Assembly: GCF_003234175.2 (NCBI RefSeq)
Contig: NZ_CP126257.1
Span: forward strand, 1,054,001 to 1,118,000
DNA length: 64,000 nt
Reading direction: 5' to 3'
Source: Curtobacterium sp. MCSS17_007
GTDB lineage: Bacteria > Actinomycetota > Actinomycetes > Actinomycetales > Microbacteriaceae
A program made the translations under genes and the position numbers. Of this stretch, positions 18,646-27,107 are shown piece by piece; the stretch's first letter is position 1; every line of letters starts with the position of its first letter. The notes below the pieces were generated by a model. The model saw nothing but the letters and a program-made list of their open reading frames with translations. It made no database searches and was not told the DNA's origin.

Positions 18646-18696
18646 TGGAGCAGGTCGCGTCGGGTCCGCGGACCGGACCCGACGCGACCTGCTCCA
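18646..18696. repeat. Perfect 23-bp inverted repeat, 5-base loop
   Basis: The arm 18646-18668 (starting TGGAGCAGGTCGCGTCGG) is the exact reverse complement of 18674-18696, with loop CGGAC. It lies after the pit operon and before aspA. No T-run follows. It could be a factor-independent terminator for the pit operon or a mobile palindrome; the sequence is unlike the GGGAGGC family. Confidence 0.8.
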
Positions 18697-18747
18697 TCGA
18701 TGTGGCCCACGCGCACCCGGCTCCCGGACCCGACCGGCCGGACGGGC

Positions 18748-18753
18748 TAGCCT
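18748..18753 (+). promoter_or_regulatory. Candidate -10 (TAGCCT) for leaderless aspA mRNA
   Basis: TAGCCT ends seven bases before GTG 18761 with no Shine-Dalgarno between. No convincing -35 hexamer is visible. Confidence 0.4.
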
Positions 18754-18760
18754 CGGACGG

Positions 18761-20260
18761 GTGACCGGCAACGAAGCACCACGAACGCGCACCGAGACCG
18801 ACTCCCTGGGATCGCGGGAGGTCCCGATCGACGCCTACTGGGGCATCAACACCCTGCGGGCGCTCGAGAACTTCCCGATCACCTCGGTGCCGATCGCGGT
18901 GTACCCGGACCTCGTCGAGGCGCTCGCGACCGTGAAGCAGGCTGCCGCCCGGGCGAACAAGGCCATCGGGGTACTCGATGCCGAGCGGGCGGACGCCATC
19001 GACCAGGCGGCGCAGGAGGTCCGTGACGGTGCCCTCCGTGAGCAGTTCGTCGTCGACATCGTGCAGGGCGGCGCGGGCACGTCGACGAACATGAACACGA
19101 ACGAGGTGCTCGCGAACCGGGCCCTCGAGATCCTCGGGCGGGAGAAGGGCGACTACGCGTACCTGCACCCGATCGACCACGTGAACCGCAGCCAGTCGAC
19201 GAACGACACCTACCCGACGAGCATCAAGCTCGCGATGATCCTGGGGGTGCGGCGGCTCACCGGCGAGCTCGAGCGACTGTCGGACGCCTTCGCCGAGCGG
19301 GGCCGGGCGTTCCAGGACGTGCTGAAGATCGGACGGACCCAGCTGCAGGACGCCGTGCCGATGACCCTCGGGCAGGAGTTCACGGGCTTCGCGCACACCA
19401 TCCAGGAGGACGTCCTCCTGCTCCGCACGGTCTCACCGCTGCTCGCGGAGACGAACCTCGGCGCGACCGCGATCGGCACCGGCATCACCGCCGACCCGCA
19501 GTACCGCGACGAGGTCCGTCGGCAGCTCCAGGTCGCGACCGGGCTCGACATCGTCACCGCGCCCGACCTCATCGAGGCGACGAGCGACGCCGGCGCGTTC
19601 ATGACCCTGTCCGGCACGGTCAAGCGCAGCGCCGCCAAGCTCTCGAAGATCTGCAACGACCTCCGGCTGCTCGCCTCGGGGCCGCAGGCCGGGCTCGGCG
19701 AGATCTCGCTCCCGGCACGGCAGGCGGGGTCATCGATCATGCCCGGCAAGGTCAACCCGGTGATCCCCGAGGTCGTGAACCAGATCGCGTTCGCCGTCGC
19801 CGGCGCCGACACCACGGTCACCATGGCAGCCGAGGGCGGGCAGCTGCAGCTCAACGCCTTCGAACCGATCATCACGCACGCGATCCTGCAGTCGCTGCAG
19901 TGGATGGCGAGCGGGTGCGCCACGCTCCGGGTGAACTGCGTGACGGGGATCGAGGCGAACGAGGCGAAGCTCGCGGCCCAGGTGGACACCAACGTCGGCG
20001 TCGTGACCGCCCTGACGCCGTACATCGGCTACGCGGCAGCGGCGTCGATCGCGCACACCGCGCTGACGACCTCGACGCCGATCGCGACGCTCGTCACGGC
20101 CGCGGGGCTGATGGACGAGGACCAGGTGCAGCGCGTGCTGTCGCCGGCGCGGCTGTCGGGCATCGAGCTTGCGACGGGCGCGATCCCGGTCGTCACCGAG
20201 GCCATGCTCGATGCGCACAGCTCCAACGCCGAGGCCGAGCGCGTCGCGCGCGAGCGCTGA
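18761..20260 (+). CDS. aspA: Aspartate ammonia-lyase
   Basis: 499 aa. A fumarase/aspartase superfamily member with the signature loop AGSSIMPGKVNPVIPE (near residue 325), the N-terminal GTSTNMNTNEVLANRA, and NRSQSTNDTYPTS. The aspartase-type N-terminal DSLGSREVPIDAYWGI is present. It deaminates L-aspartate to fumarate and ammonium in the cytosol; a fumarase reading is less likely given the NxNEVLANRA/NDTYPTS pattern shared with AspA. A single gene with a convergent YihY neighbour 18 bp after its stop. Confidence 0.88.
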   Translation: MTGNEAPRTRTETDSLGSREVPIDAYWGINTLRALENFPITSVPIAVYPDLVEALATVKQAAARANKAIGVLDAERADAIDQAAQEVRDGALREQFVVDIVQGGAGTSTNMNTNEVLANRALEILGREKGDYAYLHPIDHVNRSQSTNDTYPTSIKLAMILGVRRLTGELERLSDAFAERGRAFQDVLKIGRTQLQDAVPMTLGQEFTGFAHTIQEDVLLLRTVSPLLAETNLGATAIGTGITADPQYRDEVRRQLQVATGLDIVTAPDLIEATSDAGAFMTLSGTVKRSAAKLSKICNDLRLLASGPQAGLGEISLPARQAGSSIMPGKVNPVIPEVVNQIAFAVAGADTTVTMAAEGGQLQLNAFEPIITHAILQSLQWMASGCATLRVNCVTGIEANEAKLAAQVDTNVGVVTALTPYIGYAAAASIAHTALTTSTPIATLVTAAGLMDEDQVQRVLSPARLSGIELATGAIPVVTEAMLDAHSSNAEAERVARER

Positions 20261-20278
20261 CGAGCCGACGGGGGCTCC

Positions 20279-21367
20279 CTACGGCATCGGGGGCTCGCCG
20301 ACCCGCACCTGGCGGGACATCGCGCGCAGGTGCTCCTCGGACGGGTCCGGTTCGTCGTCCTGGTCCGCCGCGCGTCGCTGCGCGGCGATCCGGACGTGGT
20401 GCGCAGCCGCGACGTCCTGGTCCCGCCACCGGGCGAGCGTGAAGTTCCGCGTGACGTCGCGCAGCGGCAGCCGGATCGCCTCGTCCGCCTCGATGCCGGC
20501 GAGGAGCTGCCGCATCCGGATCACTTCGGAGTCGAGTTCCCCGCCGACCACGAGCACGAAGTTCGAGATGTACAGGTAGACGAGCAGCAGGATCCCGCCG
20601 CCGAGCCACCCGTATGCCCGGTTGCCGCCCCCGCCGATCGTCTCGACGTAGACGGAGAAGCCCACGGTCGCGAGCGCCCAGGTCACGATCGCGAACGCCG
20701 CCCCCGCCGACACCCACCGCAGCTGCGGGGTCTTCACGTTCGGGGTCGCGTAGTACAGCACGGCGACCATGACGACGAGGTCGACCGCGAGCACGGGCCA
20801 CTTCGCCACGTTCCACAGGTCGTCGATCCACGGCGCCCACCCGAGCTGCCGGACGACCGCGGCCGAGATCGTCGGGGTGCCGAGCAGGATGACGATCGCG
20901 ATCGCGCCGCCGACCATCACGAGCAACGTGACGAGGAGCATCATGCTGCGGAACTTCCAGATCCGCCGGCCCTCCTCGACCTCGTACGCGGTGTTCATCG
21001 CCCGGCCGAACGCCGTGGCGTACCCGGAGAGCGACCACAGTGTCAGCACCAGGCCGATCGAGAAGCCGACCCACGGGTTGTCGAGCGTCAGGAGCTGGCG
21101 CAGCGGTCCCTCGAGGTGCTGCGCGGTCTCGGGGCGGACGATGAACCCGAGCACCTGGACGATGTCGGTCAGGCTGTCGCCCTGACGGTCGACGACGGAC
21201 AACGCGGAGACCACGGTGAGCGCCGCCGGGAACACCGTCAGCAGGGCGAAGAACGTCAGCGATGCCGCGGCGTCCACGACCCGGTGGCGGATCACCGAGT
21301 GGTAGGTGCGCCGGACGACCGCTCGGACCCCGGTCCGCTGCAGGTCGCGCGAGGCGCTGTCGGGCAT
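20279..21367 (-). CDS. YihY/BrkB-family membrane protein
   Basis: 362 aa from ATG 21367 (MPDSASRDLQRTGVRAVVRRTYHSV). Six transmembrane helices with family landmarks ADAAASLTFFALLTVFPA-like (here VVDAAASLTFFALLTVFPA), the segment containing WSLSGYATAFGRAMNTAYEVEEGR, and LPNVKTPQLRW-like ATPNVKTPQLRW. The C-terminal ~70 residues are charged and cytoplasmic. Once called RNase BN, these proteins are now of unknown membrane function (transport or virulence factor BrkB). Monocistronic by context. Confidence 0.85.
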   Translation of the reverse strand: MPDSASRDLQRTGVRAVVRRTYHSVIRHRVVDAAASLTFFALLTVFPAALTVVSALSVVDRQGDSLTDIVQVLGFIVRPETAQHLEGPLRQLLTLDNPWVGFSIGLVLTLWSLSGYATAFGRAMNTAYEVEEGRRIWKFRSMMLLVTLLVMVGGAIAIVILLGTPTISAAVVRQLGWAPWIDDLWNVAKWPVLAVDLVVMVAVLYYATPNVKTPQLRWVSAGAAFAIVTWALATVGFSVYVETIGGGGNRAYGWLGGGILLLVYLYISNFVLVVGGELDSEVIRMRQLLAGIEADEAIRLPLRDVTRNFTLARWRDQDVAAAHHVRIAAQRRAADQDDEPDPSEEHLRAMSRQVRVGEPPMP

Positions 21368-21391
21368 GCGATGTACCGTACCCGACCCCCT

Positions 21392-21452
21392 ACCGGTCGT
21401 CAGGCGCGGCGCGGCCCCGTCCCGCGCCTCCCGGCCGTCGCGACCACCGGTC
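21392..21452. repeat. GGGAGGC-type inverted repeat, copy 3 (degenerate)
   Basis: AGGCGCG (21402-21408) pairs with CGCGCCT (21423-21429), with outer ACCGGT-like flanks; the right arm reads CGCGCCTCCCGGCCGTCG. It lies upstream of the YihY gene and downstream of the MFS gene on the minus strand. Confidence 0.5.
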
Positions 21453-21533
21453 ACCCCGCGGAGGCGACAGGCGTCTGCGGACCGTCCGCCCGGATCTGTC
21501 GCTCCCGTGGAGGAGTCGCCGCGCGCCCGTTGC

Positions 21534-22850
21534 TCAGTTCGCGTGCGGGTCGAGCGCGTCGTACCGACGGAAGGACGGCACCAGCCGGAGCAGCAGCGCG
21601 ACGAGGCCGATGATGAGCACGCCGCCGATGATCGGCGGGTACGCGATGCCGGCCGCGACGACGAGACCGGCGTACAGGTCGCCGAGGCGCGGGCCGCCGG
21701 TGACGACGACGATGAAGATGCCCTGCAGTCGACCGCGCATGCCGTCGGGCGAAGCGGCCTGCAGGATCGTGTTCCGGAACACCGAGCTGACGTTGTCCGC
21801 GCCGCCCGCCGCCGCGAGGAACAGGGCCGCGAGTCCGAGCGCGGGCAGGATCTCGACGTCGAACGCCTCGCCGGACCGGCCACCGAGCAGGTGCGCGACG
21901 GCGATGACGACACCGAACGCTGCGATCGCCGCACCGTAGGCCGTGATCGCCCACCCGACGGCCTCGCCCTGGCGTCGAACGTGCCCGAGCGGTCCGGAGA
22001 ACACGCTCGACAGCAGCGCGCCGATGGCGTAGGCGGCGGTCAGGGTGCCGACGGTGATCGAGCCACCGCCGATGACGAGCGCCCCGATCGCGGGGAAGAG
22101 CACGCGGGGCTGCCCGAACGTCATCGCGACGATGTCGAGCACGAACGTCATCGTGATGTTGCGGGACCGCTTCAGGAAGCGCGCACCCTCGATGAGCGAG
22201 CCCAGACCGGGGCGCAGGGCGTCGCGGTCGGCCGCCATCCGGGGGAGGGTGAAGACGCCGAGGAACGCGAAGGTGAAGAGCACGACGTCGATCGTGTAGG
22301 TCGGCGCGAACCCGACGCTCGCGATGAGGACACCGGCGATCGCCGGGCCCACGGTCACCTGGAACCCGGACGCGATGCCGCCGAGCGCGCTCGCCGCCGG
22401 GAGCAGGTCGGTCCCGACGAGCCGGGGGACGATCGCCGAGCGGGACGCGTTGCTCACCGTCGCGGCCACGGCGTTCACGGTCGCGAGCACGTAGAGGAGC
22501 GCCACGCTCTGCAGTCCGAGCCAGGCGTGCGTGGCGATGAGCGCGACCGCGGCCCAGGCGACGACCGACGACACCAGGGCCACGAGCCGCCGGTCGAATG
22601 CGTCGGCGAGCATCCCGCCGTAGAGCCCGGCGACGATCATCGGGACGAGTGCGATCACGCCGACGAGCGCGACCGCGAAGGTCGAGCGGGTGATCTCGTA
22701 GACCTCGAGGCCGACCGCGACGGTGGTCATCTGCGTGCCGATGCCGGCGATCGCGGTGCCCGCCCAGAGCCGCGCGAACGCGGGGGAGCGGCGGAGCGGG
22801 GTGAGGTCGGCGAGCAGGCGGCGGCGGGGTTCGGTGTCAGGTCGTGTCAC
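21534..22850 (-). CDS. Major facilitator superfamily transporter
   Basis: 438 aa from GTG 22850. Twelve hydrophobic segments; the loop between helices 2 and 3 has GLYGGMLADAFDRR, the MFS motif A (G-x-L-A-D-x-x-x-R-R). LWAGTAIAGIGTQMTTVAVGLEVYEIT near the start is typical of the enterobactin-exporter/MFS-3 group of drug or siderophore exporters. The substrate cannot be inferred. It is divergent from the FKBP gene; the ~210-bp gap holds a composite inverted repeat. Confidence 0.85.
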   Translation of the reverse strand: MTRPDTEPRRRLLADLTPLRRSPAFARLWAGTAIAGIGTQMTTVAVGLEVYEITRSTFAVALVGVIALVPMIVAGLYGGMLADAFDRRLVALVSSVVAWAAVALIATHAWLGLQSVALLYVLATVNAVAATVSNASRSAIVPRLVGTDLLPAASALGGIASGFQVTVGPAIAGVLIASVGFAPTYTIDVVLFTFAFLGVFTLPRMAADRDALRPGLGSLIEGARFLKRSRNITMTFVLDIVAMTFGQPRVLFPAIGALVIGGGSITVGTLTAAYAIGALLSSVFSGPLGHVRRQGEAVGWAITAYGAAIAAFGVVIAVAHLLGGRSGEAFDVEILPALGLAALFLAAAGGADNVSSVFRNTILQAASPDGMRGRLQGIFIVVVTGGPRLGDLYAGLVVAAGIAYPPIIGGVLIIGLVALLLRLVPSFRRYDALDPHAN

Positions 22851-22910
22851 GGTGGAACCATTCTGCGGCCTGCGTCGGGCGAGCGGGCGGAATCGGCACC
22901 GGCCCGGGCA

Positions 22911-22997
22911 CGAACGGGCGGAACCCGTCGCGTTCGTCCGCCGAGCGTGACAGATCTCGCCCGTTCGGCGCAGCACGCGACGGACCGTGCCCGTTCG
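22911..22997. repeat. Composite inverted repeat between MFS and FKBP genes
   Basis: CGAACGGGC (22911-22919) pairs with GCCCGTTCG (22989-22997), and CGTCGCGT (22926-22933) with ACGCGACG (22975-22982). Inner elements CGCCGAGCG/CGTTCGGCG can also pair. The result is an imperfect nested hairpin in a divergent intergenic region, so a terminator role is unlikely. Confidence 0.5.
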
Positions 22998-23060
22998 CGG
23001 GCAGCGAGACGTCCGCGCCGCTCGGGATGCCCACGCACCCCACCTGGTTGACTGACGGAC

Positions 23061-23432
23061 ATGACTGACCTCAACAGCAAGCCCGAGTTCGACGCCCCCG
23101 AGGGCCCGGCCCCCGCCGAGCTCGTGATCACCGACATCGTCGAGGGTGACGGCGACGTCGCGCAGCCCGGTTCGACGGTCAAGGTCCACTACGCCGGCGT
23201 CGAGTACGAGACCGGCGAGGAGTTCGACAGCTCGTGGAACCGCGGCGAGCCGATCGACTTCCCGCTCGCGGCGCTCGTCCGCGGCTGGCAGGAGGGCATC
23301 CCCGGCATGAAGGTCGGCGGACGCCGCAAGCTCACCGTCCCGCCGGAGCTCGCCTACGGCCCGGCCGGCGGCGGTCACTTCCTGTCCGGCAAGACCCTCA
23401 TCTTCATCATCGACCTGCTCGGGGTCCGCTGA
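23061..23432 (+). CDS. FKBP-type peptidyl-prolyl cis-trans isomerase
   Basis: 123 aa, a single FKBP domain: VKVHYAGVEYETGEEFDSSWNRGEPIDFPL, then LVRGWQEGIPGMKVGGRRKLTVPPELAYG and the closing LIFIIDLLGVR (segments quoted in part: VHYAGVEYETGEEFDSS, GWQEGIPGMKVGGRRKL). No signal peptide, so it is cytosolic. It catalyses Xaa-Pro isomerisation during folding. The ATG at 23061 follows GACGGAC with only a weak Shine-Dalgarno. Its stop overlaps the aldo/keto reductase start by one base, indicating a bicistronic operon. Confidence 0.92.
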   Translation: MTDLNSKPEFDAPEGPAPAELVITDIVEGDGDVAQPGSTVKVHYAGVEYETGEEFDSSWNRGEPIDFPLAALVRGWQEGIPGMKVGGRRKLTVPPELAYGPAGGGHFLSGKTLIFIIDLLGVR

Positions 23433-24268
23433 TGCAGGTCGGCGCGCCCACCATCGAGCTGAACGACGGGCACCGCTTCCCGGCGCTCGGCCTCGGCACG
23501 TACGGGCTGAACGGCGACGAGGGCACCGCAGCGGTCGGAGCGGCGATCACGAGCGGCTACCGGCTGCTCGACACCGCGCTCAACTACGGCAACGAGGACG
23601 CCGTCGGCCGTGCCGTGCGCGAGTCCGAGGTCGACCGCGAGGACCTCGTCGTCACCTCGAAGCTCCCCGGACGCCACCACGGCTACGACGAGGCGCACCG
23701 CTCGATCGACGAGACGCTCGGGAACCTCGGGTTGGACCGCGTCGACCTGTACCTCATCCACTGGCCGAACCCCTCGGTCGGGAAGTTCGTCGACACCTGG
23801 AAGGCGTTCGTCGACCTCCGCGACAGCGGCAAGGTCCGCTCGATCGGTGTCTCGAACTTCACGCCGGAGCACCTGAAGGCGATCATCGACGCCACCGGTG
23901 TCGCCCCGGCCGTGAACCAGGTGGAGCTGCACCCGTACTTCCCGCAGGCGGAGCTCCGCAAGGTGCACGCCGAGTACGGGATCGTCACCGAGAGCTGGAG
24001 CCCGCTCGCGAAGCAGTCCGAGCTGCTGACCGAGCAGCCGGTGCTCGACGCGGCGGCCGCACACGGCGTGACGCCTGGTCAGGTCGTGCTGCGCTGGCAC
24101 GTCCAGCTCGGCGCGGTGCCCGTGCCGAAGTCCGGGGACCCCGACCGGCAGCGCGAGAACCTCGACGTCTTCGGGTTCGAGCTGACCGACGACGAGGTCC
24201 GCGCGATCTCGGGACTCGAGCGCGGGCGTCTCTGGGACGGCGACCCGGACACGCACGAGGAGATGTAG
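23432..24268 (+). CDS. Aldo/keto reductase
   Basis: 278 aa. A TIM-barrel NADPH reductase with the catalytic tetrad Asp (LLDTALNYGNE), Tyr in the same motif, Lys (VVTSKLPGRHHG) and His (YLIHWPNPS). The signatures GVSNFTPEHL and VPVPKSGDPDRQREN (coenzyme site) are present. It resembles 2,5-diketo-D-gluconate reductase-like AKR5 enzymes. Substrates are small aldehydes or ketones, not specified by context. It is translationally coupled to the FKBP gene (TGATG). Two hairpins follow the stop. Confidence 0.9.
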   Translation: MQVGAPTIELNDGHRFPALGLGTYGLNGDEGTAAVGAAITSGYRLLDTALNYGNEDAVGRAVRESEVDREDLVVTSKLPGRHHGYDEAHRSIDETLGNLGLDRVDLYLIHWPNPSVGKFVDTWKAFVDLRDSGKVRSIGVSNFTPEHLKAIIDATGVAPAVNQVELHPYFPQAELRKVHAEYGIVTESWSPLAKQSELLTEQPVLDAAAAHGVTPGQVVLRWHVQLGAVPVPKSGDPDRQRENLDVFGFELTDDEVRAISGLERGRLWDGDPDTHEEM

Positions 24269-24291
24269 GGGCTGCCGCCCCACGGACGGGC

Positions 24292-24332
24292 GCACCCCGC
24301 TCGGCGGCAACGCGGAGCGTTGCGCGGGGTGC
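24292..24332 (+). terminator. Nested hairpin after the FKBP-AKR operon
   Basis: GCACCCCGC (24292-24300) pairs with GCGGGGTGC (24324-24332). Within the loop CAACG pairs with CGTTG. It starts 24 bp after the reductase stop. No U-tract; it is probably a terminator by position. Confidence 0.55.
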
Positions 24333-24349
24333 ACCGACCGCGTCTGCGA

Positions 24350-24383
24350 GGGGGGTCGTGGCGGGTCCGCCACGTGCCTCCCG
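24350..24383. repeat. GGGAGGC-type inverted repeat, copy 4 (degenerate)
   Basis: GGGGGGTCGTGGCG and CGCCACGTGCCTCCC face each other across a short loop. The right arm CGTGCCTCCCGATCGTCC matches the family consensus CGYGCCTCCCGNCCGT with one change. Confidence 0.55.
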
Positions 24384-24461
24384 ATCGTCCGGCGACACGT
24401 CGCCCCGCGTCGCCGCTCGGCGGGACTACACTGGACACCCCTGTTTCCCGAAGGGTGGCGT

Positions 24462-26708
24462 GTGTCCGAACCGACCGAGATCGACCGTGAGCGTGGGTAC
24501 GTGGACGGGCTCTTCGCCCGTCTCGACGAGCTGACGGCCGAGGCCGAGCAGCGCCTCGCCGAGACCCGCCGCCAGGCGGTCGGGGGCAACCACCAGAGCC
24601 GCAGTGAGCGCGACGCGTACGCCCGGCTCTACGAGGACACCATCGCGACGCTCGAACGCGTCGGCGACCGCCTGGTGTTCGGTCGGCTCGAGGTCTCCGA
24701 GCCGGACTCCGCCGACGACGCCTTCCGCTACATCGGGCGGGTCGGCCTCCGCGACGACGAGCACCGCCCGCTCCTGCTCGACTGGCGCGTCCCGGGTGCG
24801 AGCGCCTTCTACCAGGCGACCGCGGCACACCCGATGGGCATGCGCGCCCGCCGCCACCTGACGCTCGAGGGCCGCACGGTCGTCGGCGTCGAGGACGAGG
24901 TCTTCGACGCCTCGCTGTACGACGACGAGCGCACGCACCTGCAGGGCGAGGGCGCACTGCTCGCGGCCGTCACGGCGGAGCGCACCGGTCGGATGACCGA
25001 CATCGTCGCGACGATCCAGGGCGAGCAGGACCGCATCATCCGCTCCCCGCTCGAGGGCGTGCTCATCGTGCAGGGCGGCCCCGGCACGGGCAAGACCGCC
25101 GTCGCGCTGCACCGCGCCGCGTACCTGCTCTACTCGCACCGGGAGCGCCTGCGGGGCTCCGGCGTGCTCATGGTCGGCCCGTCGCCGGCGTTCCTGACGT
25201 ACATCGAGCAGGTGCTGCCGTCGCTCGGCGAGACCGGGGTCGTGATGGCGTCGCTCGGGTCGCTGTACCCGGGCGTGCACGCGACGACGCACGACCACGG
25301 CGACGTGGCCGCGGTGAAGGGCTCGGCGCAGATGGCGTCGCTGCTCCGTCGTGCCGTGCGCTCCCGCCAGGTGGTGCCGACCGAGCCGGTCGTGCTCGAC
25401 GTCGAGGGGGAGCGCCTCACGGTGCCGCCGCAGCTCGTCGCCGACGCCCTCAAGCGTGCGCAGGACCGGGGCAAGCCGCACAACGTCGCCCGCGTGACGT
25501 TCAACAAGATCGCGCTCGACGCGATGACCCGGCTCCTCGCCGACCAGCTGCGCGCACGCGGCACCACGGTGGACGAGGCCGACGAGAAGGTCCTGCGCGA
25601 GGACATCCGCAGCTCGTACGACGCCCGCGTGCTCCTCAACACGGCGTGGCTGCCGCTGCCGCCGGAGAAGTTCCTCGAGGACCTGTACGCCCGGCCGAAC
25701 TGGCTCGCCTCGCTCACCCCGGACTGGACCCCGGCGCGGCGGGCCCTGCTGCAGCGCCCGCGCGGTGCGGGCTTCACCATCGAGGACGTCCCGCTCCTCG
25801 ACGAGGCGGCGGAGCTCCTCGGGCCGTTCGACCCGACCGGGGGCGCGGCGAAGCGTGCGGCGAAGGCCAGCCGCAACCGCGACATCGAGAACGCGCGCCA
25901 GGCGATCGAGAACATGGGCGTCGAGGGGATCGTCACCGCCGAGCAGGTCGCCGGGTCCTTCGCCGAGGGCGGCGACCCGCGCACCACGGCCGAGCGCGCC
26001 GCGGAGGACCGTGAGTGGACCTACGGACACATCGTGGTCGACGAGGCGCAGGAGCTCTCCCCGATGCAGTGGCGGGTGCTCGCCCGCCGGAACCCGCTGC
26101 GGTCGTTCACCATCGTCGGCGACATGGCGCAGGGCTCGTCGCCGGCCGCGGCGCGGACGTGGGACGACGTCGTCGGTGCGCTCGCGCGTCGTCGTCGCGG
26201 TCGCGCGCCCGTCGTGCCGCTCGACCACCGGGTCGAGGAGCTGACGGTCAACTACCGGACGCCGCGGTCCATCGTGCAGGCGGCGGGTGCGTTCGCCGAC
26301 GCCGCCGGACTGGCGGTCACCCGGACCGAGGCCGTGCGCGACGGTGACCCCGTCGACCGCGTGTCGGTGCCCCGGACGGCGCTGCTCGACACGGTCGCCG
26401 AGCGGGTCGGGGCGGAGCGCGAGCGCATCGGTTCCGGCACCATCGGCGTCATCGTGCCGGAGTCCGACGTGACCGCGGTGCGCGAGCGCCTGGCGCGGAC
26501 CGACGCCGACGTCCGCGGGCTCGGTTCGCCGCGGCCCGGATCGGTGACGGTGCTCACGGGCGCCGACGCGAAGGGCCTCGAGTTCGACGGCGTGCTGCTC
26601 GTCGACCCGGACCGGGTCGGGGCGGACGCGGCACGCGCCGCAGCGGCCGTCTACGTGGCGATGACCCGCCCGACGCGCCGCCTGGTGGTCGTCGACGTGA
26701 CGGACTGA
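24462..26708 (+). CDS. HelD/HelR-like RNA polymerase recycling ATPase
   Basis: 748 aa from GTG 24462. An N-terminal charged antiparallel coiled-coil (residues ~1-65) precedes a split UvrD-like ATPase: Walker A GGPGTGKTAVALHRAAYL (near 206), Walker B HIVVDEAQELSPMQW (near 525), motif III TIVGDMAQG, and TGADAKGLEFDGVLLV and YVAMTRPTRRL near the C-terminus. High-GC Gram-positive HelD proteins pry stalled RNA polymerase off DNA; the HelR subgroup can protect against rifampicin. Which subgroup applies is not decidable by eye. TACACT (24427-24432) is a candidate -10. No rifampicin-associated promoter element was seen. Confidence 0.82.
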   Translation: MSEPTEIDRERGYVDGLFARLDELTAEAEQRLAETRRQAVGGNHQSRSERDAYARLYEDTIATLERVGDRLVFGRLEVSEPDSADDAFRYIGRVGLRDDEHRPLLLDWRVPGASAFYQATAAHPMGMRARRHLTLEGRTVVGVEDEVFDASLYDDERTHLQGEGALLAAVTAERTGRMTDIVATIQGEQDRIIRSPLEGVLIVQGGPGTGKTAVALHRAAYLLYSHRERLRGSGVLMVGPSPAFLTYIEQVLPSLGETGVVMASLGSLYPGVHATTHDHGDVAAVKGSAQMASLLRRAVRSRQVVPTEPVVLDVEGERLTVPPQLVADALKRAQDRGKPHNVARVTFNKIALDAMTRLLADQLRARGTTVDEADEKVLREDIRSSYDARVLLNTAWLPLPPEKFLEDLYARPNWLASLTPDWTPARRALLQRPRGAGFTIEDVPLLDEAAELLGPFDPTGGAAKRAAKASRNRDIENARQAIENMGVEGIVTAEQVAGSFAEGGDPRTTAERAAEDREWTYGHIVVDEAQELSPMQWRVLARRNPLRSFTIVGDMAQGSSPAAARTWDDVVGALARRRRGRAPVVPLDHRVEELTVNYRTPRSIVQAAGAFADAAGLAVTRTEAVRDGDPVDRVSVPRTALLDTVAERVGAERERIGSGTIGVIVPESDVTAVRERLARTDADVRGLGSPRPGSVTVLTGADAKGLEFDGVLLVDPDRVGADAARAAAAVYVAMTRPTRRLVVVDVTD

Positions 26709-26728
26709 CCCCGGGACGCCAGCGGCAG

Positions 26729-26774
26729 CCGGACGGGAGGCCCGTGGCGGGGCCGCCACGGGCCTCCCGTCCGG
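26729..26774. repeat. GGGAGGC-type inverted repeat, copy 5 (perfect 22-bp arms)
   Basis: The arm 26729-26750 (starting CCGGACGGGAGGCCCGTGGC) is the exact reverse complement of 26753-26774, with only GG between. It lies between the 3' ends of the HelD-like gene and the emfourin gene, so it is well placed as a two-way terminator. Confidence 0.8.
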
Positions 26775-26814
26775 CCGTGCCCACGTCGCGGCGTACGCCG
26801 CGGCCACACGCCGC

Positions 26815-27090
26815 TCAGCTGACGGGGTCGCCCTCGTCGCGCACGCGGGCGACGAGGGCCGCCCAGGGGCCGTCGAGCTGGCTGCCGGGGATCGTCACGG
26901 TGGTCCTGGCGACCGTCACCGTCCAGGTGAAGTCGTCGGGCACCGAGTGTCTGCGCCGGACCCGGGCCTCGCGCGGGAGTGCGCCGACCAGGTCGTACCA
27001 GGCGTCCGGGTCGTCGCACGAGTCGGTGTCGACCCGCCAGCCCCGGGAGAGGCCTGCGAGTCCACCACTGCGGCGGACGACGATGTGCAT
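26815..27090 (-). CDS. Emfourin-type M4 protease inhibitor
   Basis: 91 aa. The opening MHIVVRRSGGLAGLSRGWRV, the middle FTWTVTVARTTVTIP and the final WAALVARVRDEG match the protealysin inhibitor emfourin, a small cytosolic beta-rich protein that blocks protealysin-like M4 proteases. It lies 17 bp downstream of such a protease on the same strand, the arrangement described for Serratia protealysin and emfourin. The function follows from family and neighbour; residues contacting the protease cannot be identified here. Confidence 0.82.
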   Translation of the reverse strand: MHIVVRRSGGLAGLSRGWRVDTDSCDDPDAWYDLVGALPREARVRRRHSVPDDFTWTVTVARTTVTIPGSQLDGPWAALVARVRDEGDPVS

Positions 27091-27107
27091 GCTCCGGTTC
27101 TACGCCG

